Position numbers and translations under genes: made by a program. 64,000 nt of DNA, taken from assembly GCA_000711775.1 (NCBI GenBank), contig ARYC01017484.1, positions 1-64,000 on the forward strand, given 5' to 3'. Shown here one piece after another: positions 1 through 13,124 of the stretch (positions are counted from its first letter, which is position 1; each line of letters opens with the position of its first letter). Origin of the DNA: Oxytricha trifallax (lineage: Eukaryota > Ciliophora > Spirotrichea > Sporadotrichida > Oxytrichidae). The notes below the pieces were generated by a model. The model searched no databases. It worked only from the letters and a program-made list of their open reading frames with translations, and was not told the DNA's origin.

Positions 1-135
1 GTCACTTATCAATCAAAAACTCAATCAAACTGGTTTTGAATATTGTATAGATTTTCAGAAAGTTAATTGCCACGAATTTAATTAAATATATTTTGAATTT
101 TTATTTTTCCAAATTCAAGTATATTCATACACAAT
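1..135. mobile_element. Right arm of foldback/MITE family M1, cut by window start
   Basis: The sequence matches the right arms of the four other M1 elements here (19931, 20912, 25209, 31566). Shared features are AGAAAGTTAA, then TGCCACGAATTTAA, then an AT-rich stretch, then the terminus GTATATTCATACACAAT, a variant of GTATTCCTACAAT. The left arm lies outside the window. It sits immediately beyond the last recognisable coding block of family A copy 1, so that gene probably continues to the left of the window. Confidence 0.7.
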
Positions 136-279
136 ATATATATATATACGATCCTTCATAAAGATAGAATATTTTGGATTATTTTTAAGATTGATTTTTC
201 CCTCACCAAGGTTTAACTTGTTGTGAATTGATGAATCATTGCTTGAATTCGATATGGATTTAGAATTATCTGAACAATC

Positions 280-316
<37 letters not shown>

Positions 317-3300
317 TTTTTTGAAATCCTAGTCATAATAAAGCTACAATGAAAATTATAATTTATTTAATAATTTAAATTTAAATATCTAAATAACTTG
401 AGCTTTTATTGCTACTTATTGATTGTTGTATTATGTAAGAAGAAGAATATGAATTCTACTTATCTTTGATTTAAAGTAGTGAATCATCAAGATCTACTCC
501 GACCTCAATATAAAATTTAAAATTCAAAAATTTATAATATTCCAATTCTATTTATAATTTTAAATGATTTATAGTCAGTAAATTTTTTAAATAAAGTCAA
601 AGCGTGAGATCGAAAATATGTTTATATAAAATAAGACCAGACACTAAATTTCTTATTTAAAATTGACATAATTAAATATCAATAGCAAAAATATAAAAAT
701 TAATTTATAATTTAACTATCAAAAACCCATGAGGATGAATGAGCATTTTTTTTCCCAAATTTATATTGAAAACTAAAAATTATAGTTTCTCTTAAAGTTC
801 AAATTAAATTTATTAAATGCATTAATAAATGGTTACAAGCTCTTCATCTAAGTGAGATGAGTGTATGATTTTTGCTTTATTTTTGAAGTTTGCAAGATTA
901 AAATCCATAAGTATGTTGTCAAGAATCTATTCAGTTTCCTATTAAATCATAATTATATATATATATATACTATTTAATAAAAATATAATTTTAATAAGAT
1001 ATTATTTATAATTAAGTAGATATTTTATTTATAATCATGCTTCCATTTACTTCAACAATAGGAATTTTTTATATTTTTCTAGTTTGAAAGTGACTTTATA
1101 AATTACTAATTTTCTAAAATTCTTACTTTTCTTATCCAATATCCTCTATAATAATTTTTTAAATTAATAAAAATGGATTTATGAAAATAATTATAATTGA
1201 GTGTGACCTTGGGTCATCGATTATTATTTAAGTGCTAAATGTTTTTTTACTTAATTTTTCTATTCCTCCTAATTATATTTTTTTAAATTAATATTTTTTT
1301 TTGGCATATTCTCAATAATCTAAGATTTCTGGTTGTTTTTATTTTTAAAACTATTATATATATAATTAAATATAAAATGTTTAATAAATGTAAGTTTTGG
1401 TGTGCTAGAGAGATTTTTTCCTTTTTTTTATCTCTTAATATAATATCTTGCTAGTTTTTTAAAGATAAAATAATATATAGTTCATTATAATTTAATCAAT
1501 GATATTTTATAAACATATGATTTATTAAAATGACTATTAAATATATCTCTAACTATTAAATTATTAATATATAATTAGTTAGGACTCTACTTAATAACTT
1601 GATTTTTATTTGTTATATTGTTTATAAATTTTTCATCTATAATTGAGTCATTATCCGCCTGTTTTTTAAGGTTATCTTCTTCATTATTTTGAACATTTTT
1701 ATAATTATCAAATTTTTTTAATGGAAATCCTAACATAGATGAGAATCCTTAAGATTTACTAAAAAATTATAAATATAATTAAGATGCAAAATTACATGGA
1801 GATAGAATTTCAGAATACTAGCCCTTAGACATTCACAAATAACTAAAACATTTTATTAATAATATGCTATTAACATATTATAAAATATAACTATATAAAT
1901 AAGTTTTCAAATTGCGCTAGTAATTGCAGATTAGTCATGAAATCCAAAAATAATTATTGATAAAATAGATAATATTAGGAAATTTGAGAAATACAAATAC
2001 ATCTTTAATATTTATTTAATTATAACTGCCTCTAATTACTAATGCTTTTAATTAATTTGATTTAGTGCACTTTTAATAATAAATATATCTAATTAAATAA
2101 TTATGACCAAATTGTACATTGTACAGTTTGTAAATTAGTTTTTTTTTATTAGGACGTACTTTAGAATTGTACATTGTACAGTTTCAGAATTAGTTTTTTT
2201 TGGAGATAGATTGTACAGTTTGAAAGTGATATATAATAAAATAATAAATTAATAATTAAAATACATAATGGAGTAATCTTTCTCAAACTAAACACAAATG
2301 CTTCACTCTCACTTTAACAAACCCCGAAACCCCTTGACTTCCCCGAATGTGTTCTTGTGTATAGTACCACCGTTCCCGCTGACCCTGGACTGCATCTCAC
2401 TCTTTAACTTAGTACCGTAAATCACCTTTCTGTATTACGTCTCCAGTCTCTGCCGTCATAGGTCCTAAGACCACCGAGTGTTACTGCTACAATACCGTTC
2501 TCTTTTAGACATCCTAAACATCTCTCTATACCATCTTGGCAACACAGACCTTCCTACACGAACATCGCGCATCTGTAGGAACCGGCATGGACCTATGACG
2601 GCAGAGACTGGAGACGTAATACAGAAAGGTGATTTACGGTACTAAGTTAAAGAGTGAGATGCAGTCCAGGGTCAGCGGGAACGGTGGTACTATACACAAG
2701 AACACATTCGGGGAAGTTCAAGGGGTTTCGGGGTTTGTTTCAGTGAGAGTGATGCATTTGTGTTTAGTTTGAGAGAGATTACTCCATTATGTATTCTAAT
2801 TATTAATCTTATTATTTTATTATATATCACTTTCAAACTGTACAATCTATCTCCAAAAAAAACTAATTCTGAAACTGTACAATGTACAATTCTAAAGTAC
2901 GTCCTAATAAAAAAAAACTAATTTACAAACTGTACAATGTACAATTTGGTCATAATTATTTAATTAGATATATTTATTATTAAAAGTGCACTAAATCAAA
3001 TTAGAATTAAAAGCATTAGTAATTAGAGGCAGTTATAATTAAATAAATATTAAAGATGTATTTGTATTTCTCAAATTTCCTAATATTATCTATTTTATCA
3101 ATAATAGATTCTATATATTTTAGATATTTTAAAGATTGCTTGCTTTTTTTTATTATCAATGAATGAAGGCGAATCATTTACGATTATTTAAATTTGTGGA
3201 ACTATCTTATTAGATTTAATCATGTCGTGAACCCCTCCGACACTTTGAAAAAGCTCTACTCTCTTAGACTTCTTCAAACTCTAATTATCATTATGTTTGG

Positions 3301-6034
3301 TTAGTTAAGTTTATTTATTTTAACTATTTCCACAAAAAAATAATAATAAAATATTTTAAAATATAAAATTTTAGATTTTAAGAAATAAATTTTTAATATC
3401 TAAATTATGAATAAGTGTGTATATAATTTATTTTATAATTTCTTAATTTTACTAAATTATAAATTGAATATATTTTAAATTTATAAACGCAAATAAAATC
3501 GAGTTTTATAATTTATTTCAAATTTAACGTAATAGTCAGTTTTTACTAATTTTATAAAGAAATAATCAAAGTGTTATTTATTGAAAATTTTTTTAAAAGA
3601 TCTGTTTCGAATCTCATGCTATTTTTTAATTAATGTTATGATTTGCACAAGAAACTAATTTTAATCATTTATCTGAGAGGGGAGCTAAATTTTTTTAATA
3701 GTGTGGCTGAAAATAACAAAATATAGTACCTTATTAATTTTATAAAATTTTGATCAGATGTTAAAGAATCTTTATATGTATTATGCTTTACTTATCATTT
3801 ACAATTTTTGGGGGTACCTGTCTCACACCCCCACTTTTATTACAGTAAAAATAAAAACAGATATTTTCTTACTAGCCAAATCTAGGTCGAAAATCACGAA
3901 TTAAATAATTAAAAGACTTTTGATAAAACTATGAGGTATTATGACCTTGGTGTGTATATCGATTTATCATAAAATTAAAAAAATAAATAGTTAATTTATG
4001 ATAATTTTGGTGATTTTTTCCTCCAACAATTTTTTCTTCTTAACTTTTAATTTCATTTATTCTGAAACTTCGAGACTATTTAAAGTTGAAATAAGGCTTA
4101 TTGAAGTGAATAATCTATTATTTTATAATATTGTTTTGTCACTCCAAATATTAGTATAATTTGTCTCCAAGTTTCAGTACAATTGAAATTAAAAGTTAAG
4201 AAGAGAAAATTTTTGGAGGAAAAAATCACCAAAATTATCATAAATTAACTATTTATTTTTTTAATTTTATGATAAATCGATATACACACCAAGGTCATAA
4301 TACCTCATAGTTTTGCCAAAGGACTTTTAATTATTAAATTCGTGATTTCCGACCTAGATTTGGTTAGTAATATAATTTCTGTTTTTATTTTTACTATAAT
4401 AAAAGTGGGGGGTGTGAGACAGGTACCACCCCAATTTAATATGATTCAATTTATCTTACATATTATATTATTTTAAATTCAATTTTGGCAGATTAATATA
4501 AACTAATCAATAAATTTATACTGTATTTTGTTCACAATAAATGATCTTGATTCATAAGAAATATTAATTAAGTTAATTTATAAATCTAAAAATAATTTCT
4601 TTTCTTTAAATACAATTGTTAAAATAGAATTAAATTGGGGAAATTGAAAAATAAAAAATAATTCAAATGATAAATATATATAACTGCCACTAATTACAAA
4701 GCCTTATAGATCAAATTTGGTTCACCATGCTTACCGTTGGAATTAGTCTCACCGAAAAGTATCTGTGGCTTAAACGGCTAAAAGAGATCTAAAAAATGAT
4801 TTTTGACACATTTGACATTAGAACTTAAGAAAAGTCCCGTGTATTATAGGGCGATTTGACGATTTGACACATTTGACACCGGATTTTCTTGTATTAAAAA
4901 TATTAATAATAGACTAAAGATTTGACAGATTTGACACTTTTTTCACATTTGACACCTGTCAAATTTATTTTTACTTTTGACATTAGTGATTAGAAGCGAC
5001 CAGCACATTAATACGTACGGTTATTAATTAAACTTGCGTTAATGGAGTGCACGGCTAACGCTCTATCGTAGTATCCTCTGAGAAGCGCGGGGTGACTCTA
5101 TTGCACATTGACTGATCTGATTTTACCTGCGTATCTGTAGTCACCGTAGTCTTCTGATTGAGTAGTGCTACAAATCTAACTGTTAATACAAGGGGAAGTT
5201 CGATCTCCTTTTGAGCCAGTACTCTCAGTGTAGAGCATCTTCAAAGTCAACCATGAAACAAGCACCGTAAGCCACAGAAACAGCCGGAGGATGCACTACT
5301 CAATCAGAAGACTACGGTGACTACAGATACGCAGGTAAAATCAGATCAGTCAATGTGCAATAGAGTCACCCCGCGCTTCTCAGAGGATACTACGATAGAG
5401 CGTTAGCCGTGCACTCCATTAACGCAAGTTTAATTAATAACCGTACGTATTAATGTGCTGGTCGCTTCTAATCACTAATGTCAAAAGTAAAAATAAATTT
5501 GACAGGTGTCAAATGTGAAAAAAGTGTCAAATCTGTCAAATCTTTAGTCTATTATTAATAATTATTAATAAATACATCAGGATTGACAAAAATCCGGTGT
5601 CAAATGTGTCAAATCGTCAAATCGCCCTATAATACACGGGACTTTTCTTAAGTTCTAATGTCAAATGTGTCAAAAATCATTTTTTAGATCTCTTTTAGCC
5701 GTTTAAGCCACAGATACTTTTCGGTGAGACTAATTCCAACGGTAAGCATGGTGAACCAAATTTGATCTATAAGGCTTTGTAATTAGTGGCAGTTATATAT
5801 ATTTATCATTTGAATTATTTTTTATTTTTCAATTTCCCCAATTTAATTCTATTTTAACAATATTTAATTCATTAATATTAGATAAACCTAGGGCAGATTT
5901 ATTCTTATCATTGACTTGCACAACATTCGTTTGCCTCTTGAATGATAAGTATGGGAAACAGCATAATCTTAAAAATATTAATTTAATTTTAAATTATTAA
6001 TAAAGCATGCTTTATTGTTAGTTGACTGGGACAT
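136..6034 (-). CDS. Family A, copy 1: unrecognised multi-exon gene, interrupted by three foldback elements
   Basis: Function unknown. The copy is recognised by comparison with copies 2 and 3. At least ten short coding blocks appear in the same order and frame, read with TAA/TAG as Gln. From 5' to 3' on the minus strand: possible start MSQSTN (ATG 6032-6034); PYLSFKRQ...NKSALGLSNI (about 5875-5957); KKSKRVELFQSVGG...VNDSPSFI (3145-3295); MTNLQLLAQFEN (1905-1945); SKGQYSE (1785-1840); GFSSMLGFP...NNEEDN (1650-1765); MTQGHTQLQLFS (1165-1250); IIIEDIG...VEVNGSMI (1020-1160); ETEQILDNILMDFNL...SHLDEEL (815-945); a Ser-rich block (385-530); NSKSISNSS...GKINL (150-290). Most differences from copy 2 are conservative. 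The protein is acidic, Ser/Gln/Asn-rich and probably largely disordered; no known domain is seen. Gaps are introns or eliminated sequences, and elements lie at 1954-3105, 3810-4432 and 4615-5861. Confidence 0.6.
286..311. repeat. (TA)n dinucleotide tract
   Basis: An uninterrupted run of about 13 TA units lies just upstream (minus-strand sense) of the last coding block of family A copy 1. Read in the minus-strand frame it gives alternating Ile-Tyr codons. It is more likely part of an intron than coding, because the tract is absent from copies 2 and 3. Confidence 0.8.
1954..3105. mobile_element. Large foldback element, family M4 (copy 1)
   Basis: Two near-perfect inverted arms (1954-2466 and 2590-3105, about 513 bp each) flank a 123-nt loop. 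The outer part of each arm is AT-rich and has repeated TTGTACATTGTACAG motifs spaced through 2105-2225. The inner part (about 2320-2600) is strikingly GC-rich against its surroundings and includes AACCCCGAAACCCC. No coding potential was recognised. The tips (TTATTGATAAAATAGATAAT and complement) and the subterminal AACTGCCTCTAATTAC match the element at 4615-5861 (AACTGCCACTAATTAC), so the two form one family with different interiors. It lies in a gap of family A copy 1 that is empty in copy 2. High arm identity suggests a recent origin or homogenised arms. Confidence 0.85.
3810..4432. mobile_element. Foldback element, family M3
   Basis: Inverted arms of about 235 bp run inwards from GGGGGTACCTGTCTCACACC (left, 3810) and its near complement ending GTGAGACAGGTACCACCCC (right, 4432). 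The arms are nearly identical along their length, including a shared TGAGGTATTATGACCTTGGT stretch. The central 150 bp or so is unrelated between sides. AATTT occurs at both outer edges and is a possible target duplication. No coding sequence is seen. It lies between coding blocks of family A copy 1 and is missing from copy 2. Confidence 0.82.
4615..5861. mobile_element. Large foldback element, family M4 (copy 2)
   Basis: Almost perfect inverted arms (4615-5168 and 5293-5861, about 555 bp) flank a 124-nt loop. The tips start ATTGTTAAAATAGAATTAAA. The arms carry many ATTTGACA/TTTGACAC repeats (about 4800-4985, mirrored at 5490-5680) and then a GC-rich inner section that includes AGAAGCGCGGGGTGACTC. 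The arm/loop plan and loop length closely match the element at 1954-3105, although the inner sequences differ. No ORF of note was found. It lies in the same family A copy 1 gap system and is absent from copy 2. Confidence 0.85.
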
Positions 6035-6134
6035 TGATTGTTTAGTTATTTGTTTAATATGGGAACTTTACTGGGAGTTGATATTTTAATATTAATTATA
6101 ATATATATACATGCTCTTCTAATTTTATACAAAT

Positions 6135-9100
6135 AGCTAGTACTTAATTAACTTAGATATTAATAATAAAATATGTTAATAAAAATTTGAGTCATGATTT
6201 TTATATAATCTTAACATTTTAATTGCAATATTAAAGTGTATTAAAAATTTTTAAATCAAAAGTATAATAAAAGTAGTTTATAAGAAATAATTAATTTGAG
6301 ATAAAAGTTTTCACAGATTTGTAGATTTGTGCAAAAAATGATCAAAATGACTGTGAATATTTTCAAGTTCAAAAACCATATCATGAGAACTTTGCTTTAA
6401 ACTCAGAAATCCTATATATATATTTTTTTTTTCATTAATTTATTACAACAAAAGTATTTTTAAAGGGTTGTGAGATTCAATTTATTAAATAAAGGCAGGA
6501 ATAAAACTTCAAAAATAATTTGGTTGTTTTAAAAAGTTTTTATTTTTAAAAATATACAGGCGATGAAATTATATTCTTAAAATGCGAGAATTAAAATCTT
6601 TGCATTATTGATATCGTTCTGAATAATAGTAAATTCATTTTGTTTTAAATGATTTTCATATGAGATGTATATAATCAAAAGAAATAAATAAAAATATACA
6701 ATAATTTTTTTTTAAAACCCTTTCACAGTCCATTAATTAATTAAACAACTTTACTTGCTATCTTAATAAATAATCAAGAAAATAAATGTTTTAATTATAA
6801 GCTAAAATGAAAATTATGAGTATTTTACAGAATATATCAAATATTGATTAATTTAATATTTCAAAATCTTCATTTTTATGCTTTTTCATATATAAACATC
6901 CTTGTTTATTTATGACATAGTATTAAGATTATTTGATCACTGAATAAGAATTTATGCTTTATTTTCAATTTTGCTGTTTAAATGCTTTGGGATGCTAGGT
7001 AATTTTATGAGAAATTCAAATAAATTTTGTTATAACGTTTTCACAAGCTTATATAAAAAAGATACTCAAGAAAATTTTATTTTGCACTTCATAAAAAATA
7101 GTACTAAAGATTACAAATGATATAATCAAAAGCAGCTTAGTGAAGAAATAGTTAATTATTTACTTTAAAAATTGAAAAAAAGATTGTGATAAATGTTTAT
7201 GAATAATTATGGCTAATATAAGTGTAAGTTAAATTAAAATTTTAAATCTTTCGTTGATCTGTCCCTTGTTTGTTTTTTCTTTTAAAAACTTCAATTGTGG
7301 CTGAAATAAAAATATCTTACATCTATTCATTTTTAAAAAGTATGTTAACCCTTAATGAAGATCCATAATTGATTAAGTAATCAATTATATAATGCGTTCT
7401 ATCTTTGTAAAATATTTAAATTCTAAGAGTTTCAGAAGCCATTAAAAAATATAAATTTAAAAATATTTAATTAAAATTTTTCCACATTATTAAAAACTCT
7501 ATCATAAACCTTTTATTGTGCTTAATGTGTGAAACTATTATGAGATTTCAACCATATTGACTTGAATAAAAATAGAGATTTAGAAATTGTAAAATGATTT
7601 GAACCTTGTCACCATAATAATAAAAAATTAAGATATTCCTCGCAATAATTACTCTTTTGCAATTAACAAAGAATATGTAATTAATTGATCAAATAGAAAT
7701 ATCTAAATCAAATAAATAAATGATTTTAGTAGACTTTTTTGATTAGGCTAAAATGAAATAAGAGAAATCGATTTAATAAATAGAAATCAAATGACTATTC
7801 AACATAAATTTCGAATATACAAAAAGACAAGAAATTATTTTGACTCATAAACTTATGTAAATTTACTTTTTAATATAATATTTGAAGCTCTTAATATCCC
7901 CTAAAAATCAAGCTCTATTATAAACATTCAATCCAGATAATATTTTTTGAGATTTAAATGAAGAGATAGCTTTAATTAGTTGTAGAAGGTATAAATTAGA
8001 ATTTATGTTTATCTATAATTTTGCAAATCAATATTATAGGAAAATTATTATAAAAAACGATGCTATTTTTATTGTGTTTACTAATTATTGATATAATTGT
8101 CTAAATAATTATTATTATTATAATATTTAATAATTGAATATATTGAATAAGTTAAATTATTAAACAAATATAAATAAGAATGTTTAAACTATAGTAATTT
8201 TATACTCTATAATAACATTAGTAAAATTTGTACAAATTTTCAAATTTAAATAATTAAAAAAATAATAATTTATTATCTTATATAGTCATAATTTTTTAAA
8301 TATAAATGTCATCCATCTTGAAAGTTTTTGATTATTTAGAGATCCCTTCTATATAAATTATAATTAAATCAATCTATGTTCAATGGAGTAAATAAAATAA
8401 AATTACATTCTTAGATTATATAAGTTGAGATATAATTCCAATTTTATTCAAAATAGATTCTTAAAATTTTAATGGTTTTTATTGAGTATTTACAACAATT
8501 TAAAATTATATTTTATTCATAAATTAACATTCGCAATTTAAAATGTAAGAACATTTTAATGACTTTATTGAATATGGATTAATTCAATTAAAATATTTAG
8601 TCACTTATTTCGAAATCTCCTCGATTAATGTCTTTAATATGTTAAAGAGAAAGCTTATTTAAAAGTTAAAATAAATAATTATTTATTTACTTTTAATTAA
8701 AAAAAATTACTCAAAATTTTACTTATTTTTTTATCACTGTTTATTAATTGTATAAATCACAATTCTTCTTTATTCAGAAATAAATGCATTATGAATTATT
8801 TTTATTTTTTCTATATTCAAATAAAAAATTAAATTCTATTATTTTAATCTAATTTATTGAAATAATTACTAAATAATTAATTCAATAAGTTAAGAATTAC
8901 TTTAGATAATTTAGATTAAAGAATATTCAAATTTAAAATTTTCAATAAATTTAGGTATTGTTTATTTTTTTATTTCTTTATCTAAATCTTATTCTATCTT
9001 AAGGTTTTAATTATTAAATTGAATATGGGTAGATTAATTAAAATTATTACAAATAATCAATTATATCAATTATTCACTAAATAGTGAAGTAATAAAACTT

Positions 9101-9690
9101 TTAATATGTTTTATTCTTTCTATTTCCTGCTCACAATTTGTAATGTAATTATTTTAATACTCTTCTATTAACCTCATCCATTCTAAAATCTTACATTTTA
9201 TCATATTAATGGAGCTTAATAAAGTTATAATTTAAGCATACTAAAATTTTGATGTCATGAGAGCTTAAAATCATAAGATTTAGATTTAAAAATTCCTTTA
9301 TTATTTTATATAAAATATTATAATGATGAGAAAATATTCACAATTAAATTACCTTAATTTATGTTCGTTATTGTTTTCCAAATCTTATACTTCTTAATAA
9401 TACTTTGTTAATTCGTAATATCAATGAAAAAACACAGTGGTATTGGTAGCAATAATTTATATTGTATGTTTAGGGAACTGATGAATTTTACAGCTTAGGA
9501 AAATTATCTCAAAATAAAAATAGCATTTTTTCATTGAATTATATGGCATTTTTTAAAATAAAAATCAAGCTAAATTAAGGAGTTTTAATTAGTAATAATC
9601 ATTTTTTAAGTAAATTTAATTTATATCTATTTTTATTTGATAATTTTCAATGATTTTAATATACCTTATCTATATTTATTAATAATTTTT
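6135..9690. other. AT-rich stretch with no recognised gene
   Basis: I see only very AT-rich sequence with short homopolymer runs. No open frame of useful length (TGA as the only stop), no inverted repeat of note and no GC-rich island was found. It is probably germline-limited DNA. A weak coding-like stretch near 9420-9500 (minus) was not strong enough to call. Confidence 0.6.
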
Positions 9691-10775
9691 CTGCAATTTT
9701 ATTAGATAAAATTTACGGAAAGGTTTTCTTGGCTTCTCTAAGCTATATCCTTTATGCATGAAAATCTTAAGTTATTTAAAAACCAATCTACTCAGACAAC
9801 GTTTTATTACATTACATTCCTTTGTTAATAGTTAATTAATTAAATAAATATTTGATTTATTATATTGGGTAAATTTAAAACTATTTAGGAATTACAATCA
9901 TTATTTGATATAATTATAAAGATTGAAAATTAATAAAAGATAAATCATAATATTAAAAAGTAATTATTAAATAAAATATTGCATAATATTAGCGCTTAAA
10001 TATTTTAAAAAATATTATCTGATAAAGTAGATAAAATGTTAAATCTAAATATTCTATTATAATATATAAAAATTGAAATTTATCACATGATTTTGATTGG
10101 AGATCTCGTTTTTTCTTAAGTAAACTTGTATTTAATTTAAGATGTCACTATTAAATGCAAAAATTAAATCATCAGTTTTTTTCATGAGATAGGCTTTTCT
10201 GATTAAATCGACGTGGCAATCATTGCAGTTGCTTCCAGCTAAACTTTTTTCAACTACAGTGGTAGTAGAATCTGCCAGCTTAAGTTAGTTTTACTATTTC
10301 TTGTCCAAGATGAAAATCTTTCTGGATTTAGCCTAACTTCGTTTAGATTAAGAATATTGTTCTTTGAAGGATTTATGTTTTCTCAACAAAAACTGGTTCA
10401 TGACTACTTGATAACACAAAATTCCAGATAGACTTTGGCCTAATTCTAGATATAATTTTTGCTTATTGATTTCATAACGAATCACAAGGACTTTATATTC
10501 AAGTAAAGTTAGTTGACAAAAAGGTTTATTTGGAAGAAACTGTTGCGAATTCATCTTGCTTGAATAATTTTAGTAAGGATTATGATTTAAAATTGATATT
10601 GATTATATGATATATGATAATAAACTCGATTTGGATCAATTTAATTTTTTTAATGTGAACTTTATGATTCAAATTTAATATTACATATTCAATTCTTATT
10701 CTATTGGATGTCTACTTGCAAACATCGTTAAAGAGCCATAATAAGAAGACATAAGATCTTTTAGATTTTTGCTTA
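9690..10775 (-). CDS. Unrecognised gene, at least three coding islands
   Basis: The main block starts at an ATG at 10552-10554 (MNSQQFLPNKPFCQL...) and stays open for about 155 codons to roughly 10090 if TAA/TAG are Gln. Visible pieces include YKVLVIRYEINKQKLYLELG, LADSTTTVVEKS and a CxxC-like SNCNDCHVDLIRKAY, followed by LMKKTDDLIFAFNSDI. A possible upstream island at 10690-10770 reads KDLMSSYYGSLTMFASRHP. A downstream one at about 9700-9790 reads IFMHKGYSLEKPRKPF. Base composition is clearly less AT-rich than the flanks. No family was recognised. The order suggests one minus-strand gene split by introns or eliminated sequences, but linkage of the pieces is inference. ATG 10554 may be internal. 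Confidence 0.5.
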
Positions 10776-13124
10776 TTTAAACAATGTGAAAACATTCTTT
10801 TTTGTTATTATTCACCTGAGTTTTTACATGTATTAAAATCAGCTAAGTTTGAATAAAGTTCCAGGAAAAACTGAATAAATATAAATAAAATCTTTTTCCG
10901 ATATTTAAAATACTAAATAATTTTTTATATAATTATGTACTAAGCATCTTTTAAAATTAGCAAATTTATAAAGATAATCGTAATTATTTTAACTAATTTT
11001 TGTTTTATTTATATATTAGGCATAAATTTAAATATTAAATTGCCTTATAAAAAAAATTAAAAATAGAGTATTTACAAATATTTTGATAGCAAGTTAATTT
11101 TGAGGAATTTAAAATAAAATATCATAATAAAATGCTTTATTTTATATTTAAACGAGAAGGCTTTGATATCATCTTATTACAGTTGAGGGTGAATGAGAAA
11201 TGTTAAAATTGGGTGTAGTTTATTGTATATTTTGAGTTTTTTTCATGTGTAATATGTTAAAAGAAATATATCAAAATTTAATTGAAGGCTCGTTAGGTAT
11301 TATTAAGCGATTTTAAATTAAATGATTAATTTTTTAACTATCATTATTTACAAATATATATTTGCTTATCTTTTTTTATCAATAATATTAATTAAATAAT
11401 GAGCTAAAGTCTTTTATATATAACAAATTTTTTACTTTTTAGTGATAATTTACTAAAAATAAACAAAGAAATTTTAAATGAAAACTATAATTAAACATTA
11501 TTATAATAATTATAAATATTGATTAAGATTAGAGTCTTACTATTGAATAGAAATATTTTTTTATTAAATATAATAATTAATACTTTTATTTTTTAATATA
11601 AAATTAGTTAAACTTAAAATAATTCAATAATTTGGAAATTAAATAATTAAATAAATAGGCTTATTAATTTTTTAAGTTTAAAAGTTTGATAGATATCATT
11701 ATTTCATCAAAATTCAATATTAATACAATACTTATGATTTTATTATAAAATTTTCTGGCAAGAATTACATTTTTTTAAAAATTTATTAGCAAAAATTAAT
11801 AAGAATTAAATATAAATCTATATTTTATTTCTTCATAATTCAAATATTAATTAGCTTAGTTTAAATTTTATTAATATCATTTAAACCTGATTTTTTTCTA
11901 TAACTTATAATAAATATGAATTAGAGTTATAGTATTTCATATAATACTTTAATAATTATCCAATTAAATTTTAAAATTTGGATATAAATTTAAATACTAA
12001 TATATGATAATTCTCAATTGTTAAATTTCAATTCTATAATATCTTTTAAAATTAGGTTTATAAATATTCCAAGGAAATTTACTTTTTTACACTTGTTAAT
12101 ATATAAGTAATATAATTGTACTTGGAAAATATATTTATTGTAATTAAAAGTAAATTTGCTTTCATTATATAAATATAATTAGTCTTATTAAATTATATAT
12201 AAATAATAAATATATTTGGATTGATATTTTTGTTAATCATTATAACTCTTCTTTCCAATCCATAGATGAAATGCTCTCGCTTAATAATTCTGGCATTATA
12301 TAAGAAAATTAATTTAAAATATTTCATAAAATTTTATCCTTTAAATATATGATGAAAATTGTATTAAATTAGTTAAAAACATATGAAATTAATATTGCTA
12401 ACTAGTATTCATTAAAAAATATAAAAACTTTTTTCTAAAATAATAAATATTAAAAAGTATTAAATAGATATTTAGAATTAAATCATTCAGAATTATTTAA
12501 TTTATTAAATTAATTTATTAAAAAACAAGAATTAAACCCATGATTTATTGCAGAGAAGAAAATAAAATATATTAAAATAAAATGAATAAAGGGAGTAATT
12601 TTACTAATGTGTGACTTTGTAATCTTTTAAGCTCAAAGTTTAGAGATTGGTATAATAATTCAAAAAGGATTAAATGTTTTATATTTAATAAATTTTATTG
12701 ACTCTCTTATGTATTTAATAATAATGATAGAATTGTTTATATTTAAGAGGAAAATATCTAATTTAATCAATATAATCCTCATCATCATTTCTAATTTAGC
12801 AAGATATTTATATTATTTTTTCAAGATTTAAATAAAGGGTTTCAATTTTTATTATATACAATATTTGTTAAATAGATTAAGATTAAGTTATAATGAATAT
12901 GAATAAAAATTGACTTTTTAATATTTTATTTGAAGAAGAAAAAAATTAAATTTAAATTATCCTATATTTCTACATGTTGTCTAAATTCCTAAATCATTTT
13001 ATCACATAAAAATTTGATATATTAAATTTAAATATATTAAAATTTAAAAATTCCTCTTCATTGATGTTAATTAAATTTTCTTAGACTAAGCTGGAATTTT
13101 ATTTATTTATAATAAATCTAGCAA
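10776..13124. other. AT-rich stretch, two faint coding-like islands only
   Basis: Mostly AT-rich non-coding DNA. Two short minus-strand islands have higher complexity: about 11160-11230 (reads QNIQQTTPNFNISHSPSTVI) and about 12236-12300 (reads MPELLSESISSMDWKEEL then TGA). Either could be an isolated coding segment. Neither could be tied to a gene. Confidence 0.4.

Noticed and set aside
2315-2350. Telomere-like AACCCCGAAACCCC inside the first large foldback
   Set aside because: It is not at an element end, has no C4A4 periodicity and is mirrored in the other arm. It is part of the GC-rich foldback interior, not a TBE end or telomere.
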